NCBI RefSeq assembly: GCF_002742635.1
Contig: NZ_PEGF01000001.1
Location: 248,001-312,000 of the forward strand
Source: Caulobacter sp. X
Lineage (GTDB): Bacteria; Pseudomonadota; Alphaproteobacteria; Caulobacterales; Caulobacteraceae
Reading direction: 5' to 3'
Length of the DNA stretch: 64,000 nucleotides
Position numbers and translations under genes: made by a program. Numbering within the stretch: position 1 is the first letter of the stretch; each line of letters opens with the position of its first letter. Positions 27,997-40,090 of the stretch are shown here, piece after piece. A model generated the notes under the pieces. That model was not told the origin of the DNA. It searched no databases and worked only from the letters and a program-made list of their open reading frames with translations.

Positions 27997-28767
27997 CTAC
28001 TGCGACCGCCCCCGCGCCATCACCTGGCGGCGGCGGGCCTCGACCTTCTCCGGCGTGACCTCGCGGTTGTGCGCGCTGGACCGTTCGTGCTCGAGCGCCA
28101 GGCCGTCGCCGAACGAGCGGGCGTAGCCGTCATCGATCAAGCCCTTGTAGAAGGCCAAGGTCTCGACGGGAATCGACGCCATGTCCTCGGCCAGCTTCAG
28201 GGCCGTGGGCAGAAGATCCTCGGGCGCGGTGACGCGATTGACCAGGCCCCAGTCCGCCGCGGTCCGGGCGTCCAGGAAATTGCCGCTGAGCGACAGCTCC
28301 TTGGCGCGATAGGGCCCGATCAGCCGGGAGAGCTTCTGGGACAGCCCCCAGCCCGGCATGATGCCGACCCGGGCGTGGGTGTCCGCGAAACGGGCGGTCT
28401 CCGACGCGATCAGGACATCGCAGGCGAGGGCGAGTTCGAAGCCCCCAGTGATCGCTACGCCATTGATCGCACCGATCACCGGCTTGCGGCATCGCTCGAC
28501 GGCTCGGACGGGGTTTGAGCGGGCGTCTTGATCGTTGGCCGCGCCCATGGCCGAGGCGTCGCCGCCCAGTTCCTTGAGGTCGAGGCCGGCGGTGAACGCG
28601 CGCTCGCCGGCGCCGGTCAGGACCACGACGCTGATGTCCGGATCCGCGTCCAACGCCACCATGGCGTCGTAGAGCGCCAGCCTGAGCGCCTTCGACAGCG
28701 CATTCATCGCCTCGGGCCGGTTGAGGGTGACGACCGCGATCGGGCCGCGGCGTTCGACGTCCAGCAT
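27997..28767 (-). CDS. Enoyl-CoA hydratase/isomerase (crotonase) family protein
   Basis: A 256-residue crotonase-fold enzyme acting on acyl-CoA thioesters in the cytoplasm. It shows NRPEAMNALS, the oxyanion-hole segments AFTAGLDLKEL and INGVAITGGFELAL, and ADTHARVGIMPGWG. The first catalytic glutamate position is kept (GGFE). The position of the second one (PExLLG in true hydratases, Glu164 of rat enzyme) is His in DTHARVG, so simple hydration of enoyl-CoA may be impaired and another reaction such as isomerisation is possible. The stop directly abuts that of the convergent protease gene, and the start faces eno across 113 bases. Confidence 0.88.
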   Translation of the reverse strand: MLDVERRGPIAVVTLNRPEAMNALSKALRLALYDAMVALDADPDISVVVLTGAGERAFTAGLDLKELGGDASAMGAANDQDARSNPVRAVERCRKPVIGAINGVAITGGFELALACDVLIASETARFADTHARVGIMPGWGLSQKLSRLIGPYRAKELSLSGNFLDARTAADWGLVNRVTAPEDLLPTALKLAEDMASIPVETLAFYKGLIDDGYARSFGDGLALEHERSSAHNREVTPEKVEARRRQVMARGRSQ

Positions 28768-28821
28768 GGGATCCTCCCTAGAATAAGCGATGGTCGCGCG
28801 GTCTCCGGAAGGGAAGTCAAG

Positions 28822-30161
<1,340 letters not shown>

Positions 30162-30547
30162 GCCTCTTCCAGACCGCTTGCTTGAGGGCGCTGCTTCGCG
30201 AGAGGCCGCGCCCTTTTGCTTGCCGCTTCGGCGGTTGAAGCGTCCCGGCGGCGACGGGCGATTCCGGCCTCAAAGGAGCGCCGGGACGTTTTGAGGGCGC
30301 GGGTCAGCAAGGGTTAACCCACAAATTTTCTAAAAGGGTGGAGTTGGTTTCACGAGAGACCAGTTCGTTCCTTTTCGCTAGCGCGAAATGGCTTCGGCGA
30401 TGCGGTATCTAGATGCGGGTGAAACCATCTCACGTGAAAGCATCGGCGGCGATCGACTCCCGCCGGCGACCGGCGTTCGCAACACCCAGATTTAGAAGGC
30501 GTTAAGCAGGGTCGGCGATCCTGCGAATCCCTCTTTGGGACGCTCAG
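30162..30547 (+). other. Gene-free region with two terminators before ftsB
   Basis: The first hairpin has AGGGCG (30185-30190) and CGCCCT followed by TTTG (to 30217). The second, stronger one has CGTCCCGGCG (30241-30250) and CGCCGGGACG (30279-30288) followed by TTTTG. Beyond them lie GGGTTAACCC (30311-30320), an AT-rich stretch and an inverted repeat GGTTTCAC (30346-30353) with GTGAAACC (30419-30426), which may be the ftsB control region. Confidence 0.7.
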
Positions 30548-30850
30548 ATGTTCGCCCGACTGCAACCTTTCCTGCCGACCGCGGCGATCTTCTTCCTGAT
30601 TTTTTACTTCGCCTTTCACGCTCTGACGGGTGATCGAGGCCTGCTGTCCATTTCGCAGCGCAATGCGGACCTCGCAGCAAAAACGAAGGAACTCAGGAAG
30701 ATACGCGCGGAGAGGATGGACCTAGAGGCGCGTGCTCGTCTATTACGCAGCGGCAGTCTGTCGGCCGACCTGCTGGAGGAGCGCGCGCGCTCGCTCCTAG
30801 GATATGCCGACCCGAGGGACTATGTGATCCGGGTCAAGCGTCCGCGCTAA
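30548..30850 (+). CDS. ftsB: Septum formation initiator FtsB/DivIC
   Basis: Small bitopic divisome protein that links FtsQ and FtsL and helps trigger septal peptidoglycan synthesis. The 100-residue product has a short cytoplasmic start, one membrane helix at about 10-27 (TAAIFFLIFYFAFHALTG), and a periplasmic coiled coil at 33-65 (SISQRNADLAAKTKELRKIR). The C-terminal family end has LLEERARSLLGYADPRDYVI. The tail KRPR is short. ATG 30548 follows a GGGACG sequence. Location between eno and the pyruvate dehydrogenase genes is conserved in Alphaproteobacteria. Gene size and heptad pattern match FtsB rather than FtsL. Confidence 0.92.
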   Translation: MFARLQPFLPTAAIFFLIFYFAFHALTGDRGLLSISQRNADLAAKTKELRKIRAERMDLEARARLLRSGSLSADLLEERARSLLGYADPRDYVIRVKRPR

Positions 30851-31016
30851 CCGGTCCCATAAACTCTTGGAATCGATTGCCGGTCGGCGCGGAGCTATTT
30901 GGCTTCGAACGGCTTGATGGTGCACTAGGGCGTTTCCTTCGCGGAACCGACGACTTTTTCGGCGGGAAATGCTCTCAGGACGAAGGCCGCGATGAAGATT
31001 GGCCAGGGAGATTTGA

Positions 31017-32048
31017 ATGGCGCGTACGCGCAAGGCTGAGGCCTCAGAGGGGAAGGCGGCTGACACCGGTGTCAACGCCTTCGTCGGAAAAGACGAACTC
31101 CTGAAATTCTATCAGGACATGCTGCTGATCCGCCGCTTCGAGGAGCGGGCCGGCCAGCTGTACGGCATGGGCCTGATTGGCGGCTTCTGCCACCTGTACA
31201 TCGGTCAGGAAGCCATCGCGGTCGGCATGCAGTCGATCTCGCAGAAGGGCGACCAGATCATCACCGGCTATCGTGACCACGGCCACATGCTGGCCGCGGG
31301 CATGGATCCGCGCGAGGTCATGGCCGAGCTGACCGGCCGGGCCGGCGGTTCGTCCAAGGGCAAGGGCGGCTCGATGCACATGTTCGACGTCGAGACCGGC
31401 TTCTACGGCGGCCACGGCATCGTTGGCGCGCAGGTCTCGCTCGGCACCGGCCTGGCGCTGGCCAACGCCTACAAGGGCAACGGCAATGTCTCGTACGCCT
31501 ACATGGGCGACGGCGCGGCCAACCAGGGCCAGGTCTACGAGAGCTTCAACATGGCCCAGCTGTGGAAGCTGCCGGTCGTGTACGTGATCGAGAACAACCA
31601 GTACGCCATGGGCACCGCCGTCGAACGCGCCGCCTCGGAAACCGCGTTCCACAAGCGCGGCGTCTCGTTCCGCATCCCGGGCGAGGAAGTCGACGGCATG
31701 GACGTCATCGCCGTCCGTGAAGCCGGCGCTCGCGCCACCGAGCACGCCCGCAGCGGCCAAGGTCCCTACATCCTCGAGATGAAGACCTACCGTTATCGCG
31801 GTCACTCGATGTCCGACCCGGCCAAGTACCGCACCAAGGAGGAGGTCGACGAGGTCAAGACGACCCGCGATCCGATCGACCACATCAAGGAGCGCCTGGC
31901 CAAGGCCGGCGTCACCGAAGACGACCTGAAGGGCGTCGACGCGGAAGTGAAGCGCATCGTCGCGGAAGCCGCCGAGTTCGCCCGTACGAGCCCCGAGCCG
32001 GATCCCTCGGAACTGTACACTGACGTATACCTGGAGGCCGCCGAGTGA
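31017..32048 (+). CDS. pdhA: Pyruvate dehydrogenase E1 component, alpha subunit
   Basis: Thiamine diphosphate-dependent decarboxylase subunit of the pyruvate dehydrogenase complex. The 343-residue product shows [31 protein letters not shown], the thiamine diphosphate motif [17 protein letters not shown], and the region around [19 protein letters not shown], all typical of the heterotetrameric E1 type. The N-terminus has a short Lys/Ala-rich leader. ATG 31017 follows AGGGAG. The stop overlaps the pdhB GTG start by four bases (GTGA), so the two E1 subunits are translationally coupled. With pdhB, pdhC and lpd it completes the four-polypeptide complex. Confidence 0.97.
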   Translation: MARTRKAEASEGKAADTGVNAFVGKDELLKFYQDMLLIRRFEERAGQLYGMGLIGGFCHLYIGQEAIAVGMQSISQKGDQIITGYRDHGHMLAAGMDPREVMAELTGRAGGSSKGKGGSMHMFDVETGFYGGHGIVGAQVSLGTGLALANAYKGNGNVSYAYMGDGAANQGQVYESFNMAQLWKLPVVYVIENNQYAMGTAVERAASETAFHKRGVSFRIPGEEVDGMDVIAVREAGARATEHARSGQGPYILEMKTYRYRGHSMSDPAKYRTKEEVDEVKTTRDPIDHIKERLAKAGVTEDDLKGVDAEVKRIVAEAAEFARTSPEPDPSELYTDVYLEAAE

Positions 32049-33400
32049 CGGACATCCTGATGCCCGCCCTTTCTCCCACCATGGAGGAAGGCACCCTGGC
32101 CAAGTGGCTGGTCAAGGAAGGCGACACCATCAAGGCCGGCGACGTGATCGCCGAGATCGAGACTGACAAGGCGACGATGGAAGTCGAAGCCGTCGACGAG
32201 GGCGTGGTGGAAGCCATCCTGGTCCCGGCCGGCAGCGAGAACGTCAAGGTCAACACGCTGATCGCGCGCCTGAAGGGCGAGGGCGAAGCCGCTTCGGCGC
32301 CCGCCGCCGCTCCGGCCGCCGCTCAAGCTGCTCCGGCTCCGGTCGTCTCGGCTCCGGCCGCCGGCCCGATCTCGGCCGCCTCGACCTTCGCCGATCCGGA
32401 AATCCCGGCCGGCACGCCGATGAAGAAGATCACGGTCCGCGACGCCCTGCGCGACGCCATGGCCGAAGAGATGCGTCGCGACGACCGCGTGTTCCTGATG
32501 GGCGAGGAAGTCGCCCAGTACCAGGGCGCCTACAAGGTCAGCCGTGACTTGCTGCAGGAGTTCGGCGACAAGCGCGTCGTCGACACCCCGATCACCGAGC
32601 ACGGCTTCGCCGGCATGGGCGTCGGCGCGGCCATGGCCGGCCTGAAGCCGATCGTCGAGTTCATGACCTGGAACTTCGCCATGCAAGCGATCGACCAGAT
32701 CATCAACTCGGCCGCCAAGACGCTCTACATGTCGGGCGGCCAGATCAAGTCGTCGATCGTGTTCCGCGGCCCGAACGGCGCGGCCTCGCGCGTGGCGGCC
32801 CAGCACAGCCAGGACTACGCCGCCTGGTACGGCAATGTCCCGGGCCTGAAGGTCATCGCGCCCTACGACGCCGCCGACGCCAAGGGCCTGCTGAAGGCCG
32901 CGATCCGCGATCCGAACCCGGTCGTCTTCCTCGAACACGAGATGATGTACGGCCACGAGTTCGACATCCCGGACGTCGAGGACTGGGTCGTGCCGATTGG
33001 CAAGGCCAAGGTCCGCCGCGAAGGCTCGGACGTGACCCTGGTCGCCTACAGCCGCATGGTGGGCTTCGCCCTGAAGGCGGCCGAGGAGCTGGAGAAGGAA
33101 GGCATCCAGGCCGAGGTCGTCGACCTGCGCACGATCCGTCCGATGGACCACGCGACCATCCTGGAAAGCGTCAAGAAGACCAACCGCCTGGTCACGGTCG
33201 AGGAAGGCTGGGGCCCGATGGGCGTCGGCGCCGAGATCGTCGCCCGCATCACCGAGCACGGCTTCGACTATCTGGACGCCCCGCCGCTGCGGGTCCACCA
33301 GGAAGACGTGCCGCTGCCCTACGCGGCGAACCTGGAAGCCCTGTCGCTGCCTTCGGTCGAGAAGATCGTGAAGGCCGCGAAGGCGGTCAGCTACCGCTAA
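32045..33400 (+). CDS. pdhB: Pyruvate dehydrogenase E1 beta subunit with N-terminal lipoyl domain
   Basis: A 451-residue E1 beta with an extra lipoyl domain, an alphaproteobacterial feature. Residues 1-80 are the lipoyl domain with the lipoylated Lys42 in [10 protein letters not shown]. About 85-125 is an Ala/Pro linker. About 130-451 is the E1 beta part ([78 protein letters not shown]). It pairs with PdhA to bind thiamine diphosphate, and its own lipoyl arm may accept the acetyl group. The GTG start overlaps the pdhA stop. The lipoyl domain is nearly identical to that of PdhC. A strong hairpin separates it from pdhC. Confidence 0.97.
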   Translation: MTDILMPALSPTMEEGTLAKWLVKEGDTIKAGDVIAEIETDKATMEVEAVDEGVVEAILVPAGSENVKVNTLIARLKGEGEAASAPAAAPAAAQAAPAPVVSAPAAGPISAASTFADPEIPAGTPMKKITVRDALRDAMAEEMRRDDRVFLMGEEVAQYQGAYKVSRDLLQEFGDKRVVDTPITEHGFAGMGVGAAMAGLKPIVEFMTWNFAMQAIDQIINSAAKTLYMSGGQIKSSIVFRGPNGAASRVAAQHSQDYAAWYGNVPGLKVIAPYDAADAKGLLKAAIRDPNPVVFLEHEMMYGHEFDIPDVEDWVVPIGKAKVRREGSDVTLVAYSRMVGFALKAAEELEKEGIQAEVVDLRTIRPMDHATILESVKKTNRLVTVEEGWGPMGVGAEIVARITEHGFDYLDAPPLRVHQEDVPLPYAANLEALSLPSVEKIVKAAKAVSYR

Positions 33401-33407
33401 GACCGGC

Positions 33408-33438
33408 GCGGCCCTCGCCCCCGACGGGCGGGGGCCGC
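33408..33438 (+). terminator. Hairpin between pdhB and pdhC
   Basis: A 13-bp stem (GCGGCCCTCGCCC with GGGCGGGGGCCGC, one T-G pair) with a 5-nt loop, eight bases after the pdhB stop. No T-tract follows, so it more likely attenuates or protects the mRNA than fully terminates. Confidence 0.5.
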
Positions 33439-33531
33439 ATCGTCTTGGCCAACGAATTCATCCCGCCGCGAGGCGGGGTATCGCGGACGAGGGCTCGGCC
33501 AATCGTCCCGAACGCTTGAGGAAGAAGCTCA

Positions 33532-34824
33532 ATGTCGATCGACATCCTGATGCCCGCCCTGTCGCCCACCATGGAGGAGGGGACCCTCGCCAAGTGGCAC
33601 GTCAAGGTCGGTGACACCGTCAAGGCCGGCGACGTGATCGCCGAGATCGAAACCGACAAGGCCACCATGGAAGTCGAGGCCGTCGACGAGGGCGTGATCG
33701 AGGCCATCCTGGTCGACGCCGGGACCGAGAACGTCAAGGTCAACGCGCTGATCGCCAAGCTGGCGGGCGAGGGCGAGAGCCCCGCGCCGGCTCCGAAGGC
33801 CGAAGCCCCCAAGGCGGCCGCTGCGCCGGCGCCTGCCGCCGCGGCTCCGACCATTGCTCCGGCTCCCGCCGCGCCCGCGCCGGCCGCTCCGGTGGCCGCC
33901 GACGGTTCGCGCGTCTTCGCCTCGCCGCTGGCCCGCCGTCTGGCGTCGGCCGCGGGTCTCGACCTGAAGAGCATCAAGGGCACCGGCCCGCACGGCCGCG
34001 TCATCAAGTCGGACGTCGAAGCCGCCAAGTCGGGCGCGCCCGCCGCCAAGGCCGCTCCCGCCGCGACCAGCGCCGCGCCGGCCGCCGCCGAGCCCCGCAA
34101 GGCGCTGTCGCTGGAGCAGATGGGCATCCCCGCCGGCTCGTACGACCTCGTGCCGCTGGACGGCATGCGCAAGACGATCGCGCGCCGCCTGACCGAAAGC
34201 TTCCGCGACGTCCCGCACTTCCCGCTGCAGATCGATCTCGAGATCGACGCGCTGCTGGCCGCGCGCGCCAAGATTAACGGCCTGCTCGAGAAGCAGGGCG
34301 TGAAGGTCTCGGTCAACGACATCGTCATCAAGGCCGCCGCCGTGGCCCTGAAGCAGGTGCCGGAAGCCAACGCCAGCTACACGCCCGAAGGCATCGCCAT
34401 GCACCACCACGCCGACATCGCGGTGGCCGTGGCGATCGACGGCGGCCTGATCACGCCGATCATCCGCAAGGCCGAAACCAAGGGCCTGGCTCAGATCTCG
34501 GCCGAGATGAAGGACCTGGCCCAGCGCGCCAAGGACAAGAAGCTGAAGCCCGAGGAATTCCAGGGCGGCACATTCTCGATCTCGAACCTGGGCATGTTCG
34601 GCATCAAGTCGTTCTCGTCGATCATCAACGAGCCGCAAGGCGCGATCATGAGCGTCGGCGCGGGCGAGCAGCGCCCGGTCGTCAAGAACGGCGAGCTGAA
34701 GGTCGCCACGGTCATGACCGTGACCCTGACCTGCGATCACCGCGTGGTCGACGGCGCGGTCGGCGCCAAGTTCCTGGCGGCCTTCAAGCCGCTGATCGAA
34801 GAGCCGCTGACCCTGATCGTCTGA
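33532..34824 (+). CDS. pdhC: Pyruvate dehydrogenase E2, dihydrolipoamide acetyltransferase
   Basis: Core of the complex that transfers the acetyl group to CoA. The 430-residue product has one lipoyl domain (1-80, lipoylated Lys43 in ETDKATME), an Ala/Pro linker, a peripheral-subunit binding domain at about 127-163 ([22 protein letters not shown], split from [11 protein letters not shown]), a second linker, and the catalytic domain at about 195-430. Catalytic His403 and Asp407 lie in [10 protein letters not shown]. The C-terminal end [10 protein letters not shown] is canonical. ATG 33532 follows GAGGAAG. A glutathione peroxidase gene follows 28 bases later and then lpd, which encodes the E3 partner. 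Confidence 0.97.
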   Translation: MSIDILMPALSPTMEEGTLAKWHVKVGDTVKAGDVIAEIETDKATMEVEAVDEGVIEAILVDAGTENVKVNALIAKLAGEGESPAPAPKAEAPKAAAAPAPAAAAPTIAPAPAAPAPAAPVAADGSRVFASPLARRLASAAGLDLKSIKGTGPHGRVIKSDVEAAKSGAPAAKAAPAATSAAPAAAEPRKALSLEQMGIPAGSYDLVPLDGMRKTIARRLTESFRDVPHFPLQIDLEIDALLAARAKINGLLEKQGVKVSVNDIVIKAAAVALKQVPEANASYTPEGIAMHHHADIAVAVAIDGGLITPIIRKAETKGLAQISAEMKDLAQRAKDKKLKPEEFQGGTFSISNLGMFGIKSFSSIINEPQGAIMSVGAGEQRPVVKNGELKVATVMTVTLTCDHRVVDGAVGAKFLAAFKPLIEEPLTLIV

Positions 34825-34852
34825 TCCGGGCGACGGCAAAAAGGGGACGGCT

Positions 34853-35329
34853 ATGTCGGTCTACGACTATTCGGCCAAAACGCTGGACGGCCAGGACGTA
34901 AGCCTGGCCGACTATCGCGGCCAAGTGCTTCTGATCGTGAACACCGCCAGCAAGTGCGGTTTCACGCCTCAGTACGAAGGCTTGGAAGCGCTCTACAAGA
35001 CCTACAAGGACCGTGGCTTCATGGTCCTGGCCTTCCCCTGCAATCAGTTTGGCGCTCAGGAACCGGGAAACGCCGAGGAGATCGCCAGCTTCTGCTCGCT
35101 GACCTACGACGTGACCTTCCCGGTCATGAGCAAGATCGACGTCAACGGCGCCGACGCCCACCCGCTCTACCGCTATCTCAAGAAGGAGCAGAAGGGCCTC
35201 CTGGGCACCGAGGCGATCAAATGGAACTTCACCAAGTTCCTGATCGGCAAGGACGGCGAGGTCGTCGAGCGCTTCGCGCCCACGGTGAAGCCCGAGGACC
35301 TCAAGGTCGCGGTCGAGGCGCTGCTTTAG
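34853..35329 (+). CDS. Glutathione peroxidase family thiol peroxidase
   Basis: Reduces hydroperoxides, probably with thioredoxin or glutathione as donor. The 158-residue monomer has the family motif VNTASKCGFTPQY with peroxidatic Cys35 (cysteine rather than selenocysteine), then AFPCNQFGAQEPG with the catalytic Gln and a second Cys, and IKWNFTKFLIGKDGEVV with the conserved Trp-Asn. A third cysteine lies in FCSLTYDVTFPV, so a thioredoxin-type resolving mechanism is possible. ATG 34853 follows AAAAGGGG. It sits between pdhC and lpd on the same strand, only 28 bases after pdhC, so it may be cotranscribed with the dehydrogenase genes and protect the lipoyl complex. Confidence 0.93.
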   Translation: MSVYDYSAKTLDGQDVSLADYRGQVLLIVNTASKCGFTPQYEGLEALYKTYKDRGFMVLAFPCNQFGAQEPGNAEEIASFCSLTYDVTFPVMSKIDVNGADAHPLYRYLKKEQKGLLGTEAIKWNFTKFLIGKDGEVVERFAPTVKPEDLKVAVEALL

Positions 35330-35406
35330 TTTCTCCCGGATCGGCCCCTTCGCCGATCGATCTAGGCCGTCCGGCGCTTTCCGGGCGACGTCCAAGCTAG
35401 GGTTAG

Positions 35407-36813
<1,407 letters not shown>

Positions 36814-36831
36814 GGCAGCTAGGGAGTCTGG

Positions 36832-38292
36832 ATGGCGCGCAAGGTCGCCGCGACGGGTGATAAGCCGGCCAAGGCGCGGAAAGGGTCCAAGACGACCCTC
36901 TCCGAGGCCAATCTGGCTGACCTGGGCCCAGAGCGCCTCGCCGCCATCCTGCTCGACCTCTCCAGCGACAGCCACGTCAAGCGCGTGCTGCGGCTGGAGC
37001 TGTTCGCCGAGTCCAGCGCCGAGGGCCTGGCGCAAGAGATCGCCAAGCGGCTGGCGACGATCGGCAAGTCCTCATCGCGCATCCACTGGCGCAAGCGCGC
37101 CGCGTTCGCCAAGGACCTCGACCTGCATCGGCGGATGATCGAGCGCCTGGCCGAGGACGAGCCGACCGCCGCGCTCGACCTGATGCTCGATCTGCTGGAC
37201 CTGGCGACCCCGACCTTGGACCGCTTGAGCCAGGCCGAAGGCCCAATCGGCGATGTCTTCCTTGCCGCCCGTGACGGCGTCGGCGTGATCGCCGCCAAGG
37301 CCATGCCCGATCCCATCGCCTTGGCGGATCGGATAGCCAGACTTCTGCGCCGCGACGACTATGCCCAGTTCGGCCCGCTGGTGAACGCCCTGACGCCCGC
37401 GCTCGGCGCCAAGGGACAGGCTCATCTCCGCGAAACCCTGGAGAAGATGCTGGCCGCGCGCTCGACCCGTTCGGCCCATCTCTTCGACGCCCAGGGCGCG
37501 ATCTACAAGGACGCCCTGCGTCGCCTGGCCGACGCCAGCGGCGACGTGGACGCCTTTGAGGCGACCTTCTCACCGGAGCTTCGCCGCACGCCCCTGGTCT
37601 CGGCCGAGATCGCCCGGCGACTGCTGGAGGCGGGCAGGGCGGAGGACGCGCTCGCCACTCTGCAAGCCGGCGCGCCGAGCGAACAGCGCGGACGACACCA
37701 GAGCGCGGTCGAAGAGCGCGCCGCCTGGGAAGATGTCATGCTGGAGGCGCTGGAAGCGACCGGCCACCATGACGAAGCTCAAAAGCGCCGCTGGGCGGAC
37801 TTCGAGGCGACGCTCTCGATCAGCCGTCTTCGCGCCTATCTGAAAGGGCTTCCAGACTTCGACGATGTCGAGGCCGAGGACCAGGCCAAGGCGGTCGCTA
37901 AGCGTTTCCCGCGTTTCGACATGGCGCTGGCGTTCCTGGTGTCCTGGCCCGACCTGCCGGCGGCCGCCCGGCTGGTGCTGTCCCGCTCAGGCGAGATCAA
38001 CGGCTCCGACGACACCTTGATCGTCGAGGCCGCCCGTCGGCTGGAGGGAAGCCACCCTCTGGCCGCGACGCTGCTGCTGCGCGCCTCGATCCAGTACGTA
38101 CTGACCTATGGGGTCGCCACGCGTTACGCCGAGGCCGCCCGACAGCTGCTTGAGGCGGAGTCGCTGGCGGCGATGATCGGCGACTACGGCGAATATCCCG
38201 ACCACGCCGCCTTCGTCGCCGACCTGCGCGCGCTGCACAGCCGCAAGCAGGGCTTCCGCGTGGAGCTGGAAGCCCTGGGCGCGACGTTTTAG
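36832..38292 (+). CDS. Helical-repeat protein of unknown function
   Basis: A 486-residue, largely alpha-helical cytoplasmic protein. A basic N-terminus (ARKVAATGDKPAKARKGSK) precedes a helical array rich in Ala, Leu, Asp and Arg, for example LADLGPERLAAILLDLSSDS, LIVEAARRLEGSHPLAATLL and AEAARQLLEAESLAA. It looks like a TPR/HEAT-type scaffold, and I recall similar alphaproteobacterial proteins under a DUF name (DUF6880), without certainty. There is no catalytic motif. ATG 36832 follows AGGGAG, and the gene starts 18 bases after lpd, so cotranscription with lpd is likely. Its last four bases overlap the stop of the convergent acyl-activating enzyme gene. Confidence 0.75.
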   Translation: MARKVAATGDKPAKARKGSKTTLSEANLADLGPERLAAILLDLSSDSHVKRVLRLELFAESSAEGLAQEIAKRLATIGKSSSRIHWRKRAAFAKDLDLHRRMIERLAEDEPTAALDLMLDLLDLATPTLDRLSQAEGPIGDVFLAARDGVGVIAAKAMPDPIALADRIARLLRRDDYAQFGPLVNALTPALGAKGQAHLRETLEKMLAARSTRSAHLFDAQGAIYKDALRRLADASGDVDAFEATFSPELRRTPLVSAEIARRLLEAGRAEDALATLQAGAPSEQRGRHQSAVEERAAWEDVMLEALEATGHHDEAQKRRWADFEATLSISRLRAYLKGLPDFDDVEAEDQAKAVAKRFPRFDMALAFLVSWPDLPAAARLVLSRSGEINGSDDTLIVEAARRLEGSHPLAATLLLRASIQYVLTYGVATRYAEAARQLLEAESLAAMIGDYGEYPDHAAFVADLRALHSRKQGFRVELEALGATF

Positions 38293-39842
38293 GCCGCGCG
38301 GGTGTCAGTTTCCGCCATGCGCTGAATGGCGACGTAGTCGGTCTTGCCGCTGCCCAGCACGGGCACCTCGGTGACCTTGAGGATTTTGCGCGGCACGGCC
38401 AGCTCCGGCGCGCCGATCGTCTGGGCGTGGGCGACCAGCGGGGCGACGTCGGCGTCATGACGGTCGGTGACCAGGATGAGCTTCTCGCCCTTCTTCTTGT
38501 CGGGCAGGGAGATCACCGCGTGGCGGCCGTCGGGCCAGACCGCCGAGGCGAGATCCTCCGCCGCCGTCAGCGACACCATCTCGCCCCCGATCTTGGCGAA
38601 GCGCTTCACGCGGCCCTTGATCGTGATCCACTGGTCATCGGTCATGGTGACCACATCGCCGGTGTCGTGCCAGCCGTCCTCGGGCGGATCGACGCCGCCA
38701 TCCTCGCGCAGGTAGCCGGCCATGATGTTGGGCCCGCGCACGAAGAAGCGGCCGCCCTCGGCGATGCCCTCCACGGGCTCGATGCGAACGTCCTGGCCGG
38801 GCAGCAGGCCGCCAACGGTGCCGGGGCGGTTGTCGGTCGGCTTATTGACCGCGATGACGGGCGAGGCCTCGGTGGCGCCATAGCCTTCAAGCACCGGCAC
38901 GCCGCCGAACCGCTCCTTGATCAGGGCGTGGGTTTCGTCGCGCACCTTCTCGGCGCCGCAGACGATGAACTCCAGGCCCGACAGCTCGTCGGCTTCGGAG
39001 GCGCGGGCGTACTGGTTCACGAAGGTGTCTGTGGCCAGCAGGATCGAGGCCTTGGAATCCTTGATCAGCGGCGGGATCTGCTTGGTGTGCAGCGGCGAGG
39101 GGTACTGGAACGCCTTCATGCCCGTCAGGATCGGCAGAATCACGCCGCCCGTCAGGCCGAAGCAGTGGAACACCGGCAGCGGATTGAACATCACCCAGTT
39201 GGGATTCAGCTCGATATGCGCGGCCACCTGCATGGCGTTCTGGACCAAGTTCTCCTGGGTCAGCACTACGCCGCGCGGGGCGCCGAAGCTGCCGGAGGTG
39301 AACAGCACCACGCCCTTGTCAGAGGGCTTGGCCGGCGCGCGGAACCGGCGCGGGAACAGGCCCGCGGCGGCGGCGAACAGCTTGTCGCCCAGACCGATCG
39401 TGGCGCGCACGTCTTCCAGATAGACGATCTCGGCCTGGACGCTGATCGCGTCGATGATGTCGTGCAGCTTGCCCAGCTCCACGAACTTGTGCGCCGTCAG
39501 GACGTGGCGAATCCCGGCCAGCCGGCAAGCGGCCTTGATGTTCCGCAGGCCCGCCGTGAAGTTCAGCATGGTCGGCACGCGGCCGAAGGCGTGCAGGGCG
39601 AAGAAGGTCACGACAGAACCCGCGCCGGAGGGCAGCAGCACGCCGACATTCTCGCCCGGCCGGGTCATGGCCGCGATCTTGCGGCCCAGCGCGAAGCTGG
39701 CGCGGATCAGGTCCGTATAGGTCAGCGGATTGCGATCCTGGTCCTCCAGGATCTGTTTCTTAGCGCCGTACTTGTCGCGGGCGTCGATCAGGGCGTCGAA
39801 GATGGCCTTTTGGCCGTTTCGCGCGTCGTAAACTACCGGCAT
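38289..39842 (-). CDS. AMP-forming acyl-activating enzyme, Aas-like (acyl-ACP/CoA synthetase)
   Basis: A 517-residue member of the ANL adenylate-forming family. It shows the phosphate loop LFTSGSFGAPRGV (a variant of TSGTTGxPKG with Arg for Lys), PLPVFHCFGLTGGVILPIL, the adenine motif EGYGATEASPV, GWHDTGDVV, and near the C-terminus GKTDY with the likely catalytic Lys. The segments PVFH(C/S)FGLT, YPSPLH and CGAEKV resemble the C-terminal domain of E. coli Aas, which recycles lysophospholipids by activating fatty acids onto ACP. Here that domain stands alone, without the acyltransferase half, so a partner acyltransferase elsewhere is expected. ATG 39842 faces lipA across about 250 bases. Confidence 0.85.
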   Translation of the reverse strand: MPVVYDARNGQKAIFDALIDARDKYGAKKQILEDQDRNPLTYTDLIRASFALGRKIAAMTRPGENVGVLLPSGAGSVVTFFALHAFGRVPTMLNFTAGLRNIKAACRLAGIRHVLTAHKFVELGKLHDIIDAISVQAEIVYLEDVRATIGLGDKLFAAAAGLFPRRFRAPAKPSDKGVVLFTSGSFGAPRGVVLTQENLVQNAMQVAAHIELNPNWVMFNPLPVFHCFGLTGGVILPILTGMKAFQYPSPLHTKQIPPLIKDSKASILLATDTFVNQYARASEADELSGLEFIVCGAEKVRDETHALIKERFGGVPVLEGYGATEASPVIAVNKPTDNRPGTVGGLLPGQDVRIEPVEGIAEGGRFFVRGPNIMAGYLREDGGVDPPEDGWHDTGDVVTMTDDQWITIKGRVKRFAKIGGEMVSLTAAEDLASAVWPDGRHAVISLPDKKKGEKLILVTDRHDADVAPLVAHAQTIGAPELAVPRKILKVTEVPVLGSGKTDYVAIQRMAETDTRAA

Positions 39843-40090
39843 CCCGCCGAAACCTCCCCGAAAAGCGAAGATCGCTTTCGTTCGTTAAACGCCGACTCTG
39901 CCGAGGAAGGTCTCGCTTTGCAAGAATGAGTCACAAAGCGTGAGCTTCGGCCTTTGCAGCGTAAGGGCTTGAGCAACCCCTCCGGTTCCATGGTGGCCGC
40001 TTCCTGACCCGAAAGTGATTCCGTCGCCGAATGGGTCTTAAGCTGGATCAAGCGCTTGATCCGGAAGCCAAGAAGACCGATTTAGGCGCC

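Noticed and set aside
30311..30330. CtrA site upstream of ftsB
   Set aside because: GTTAAC is followed after seven bases by ATTT rather than TTAA, so only a half-site is present.
30877..31104. Plus-strand frame between ftsB and pdhA
   Set aside because: It overlaps the pdhA start in another frame and has no Shine-Dalgarno or family features.
40031..40090. ATG 40031 as lipA start
   Set aside because: It adds 20 residues before the usual lipoyl synthase N-terminus; kept as an alternative only.
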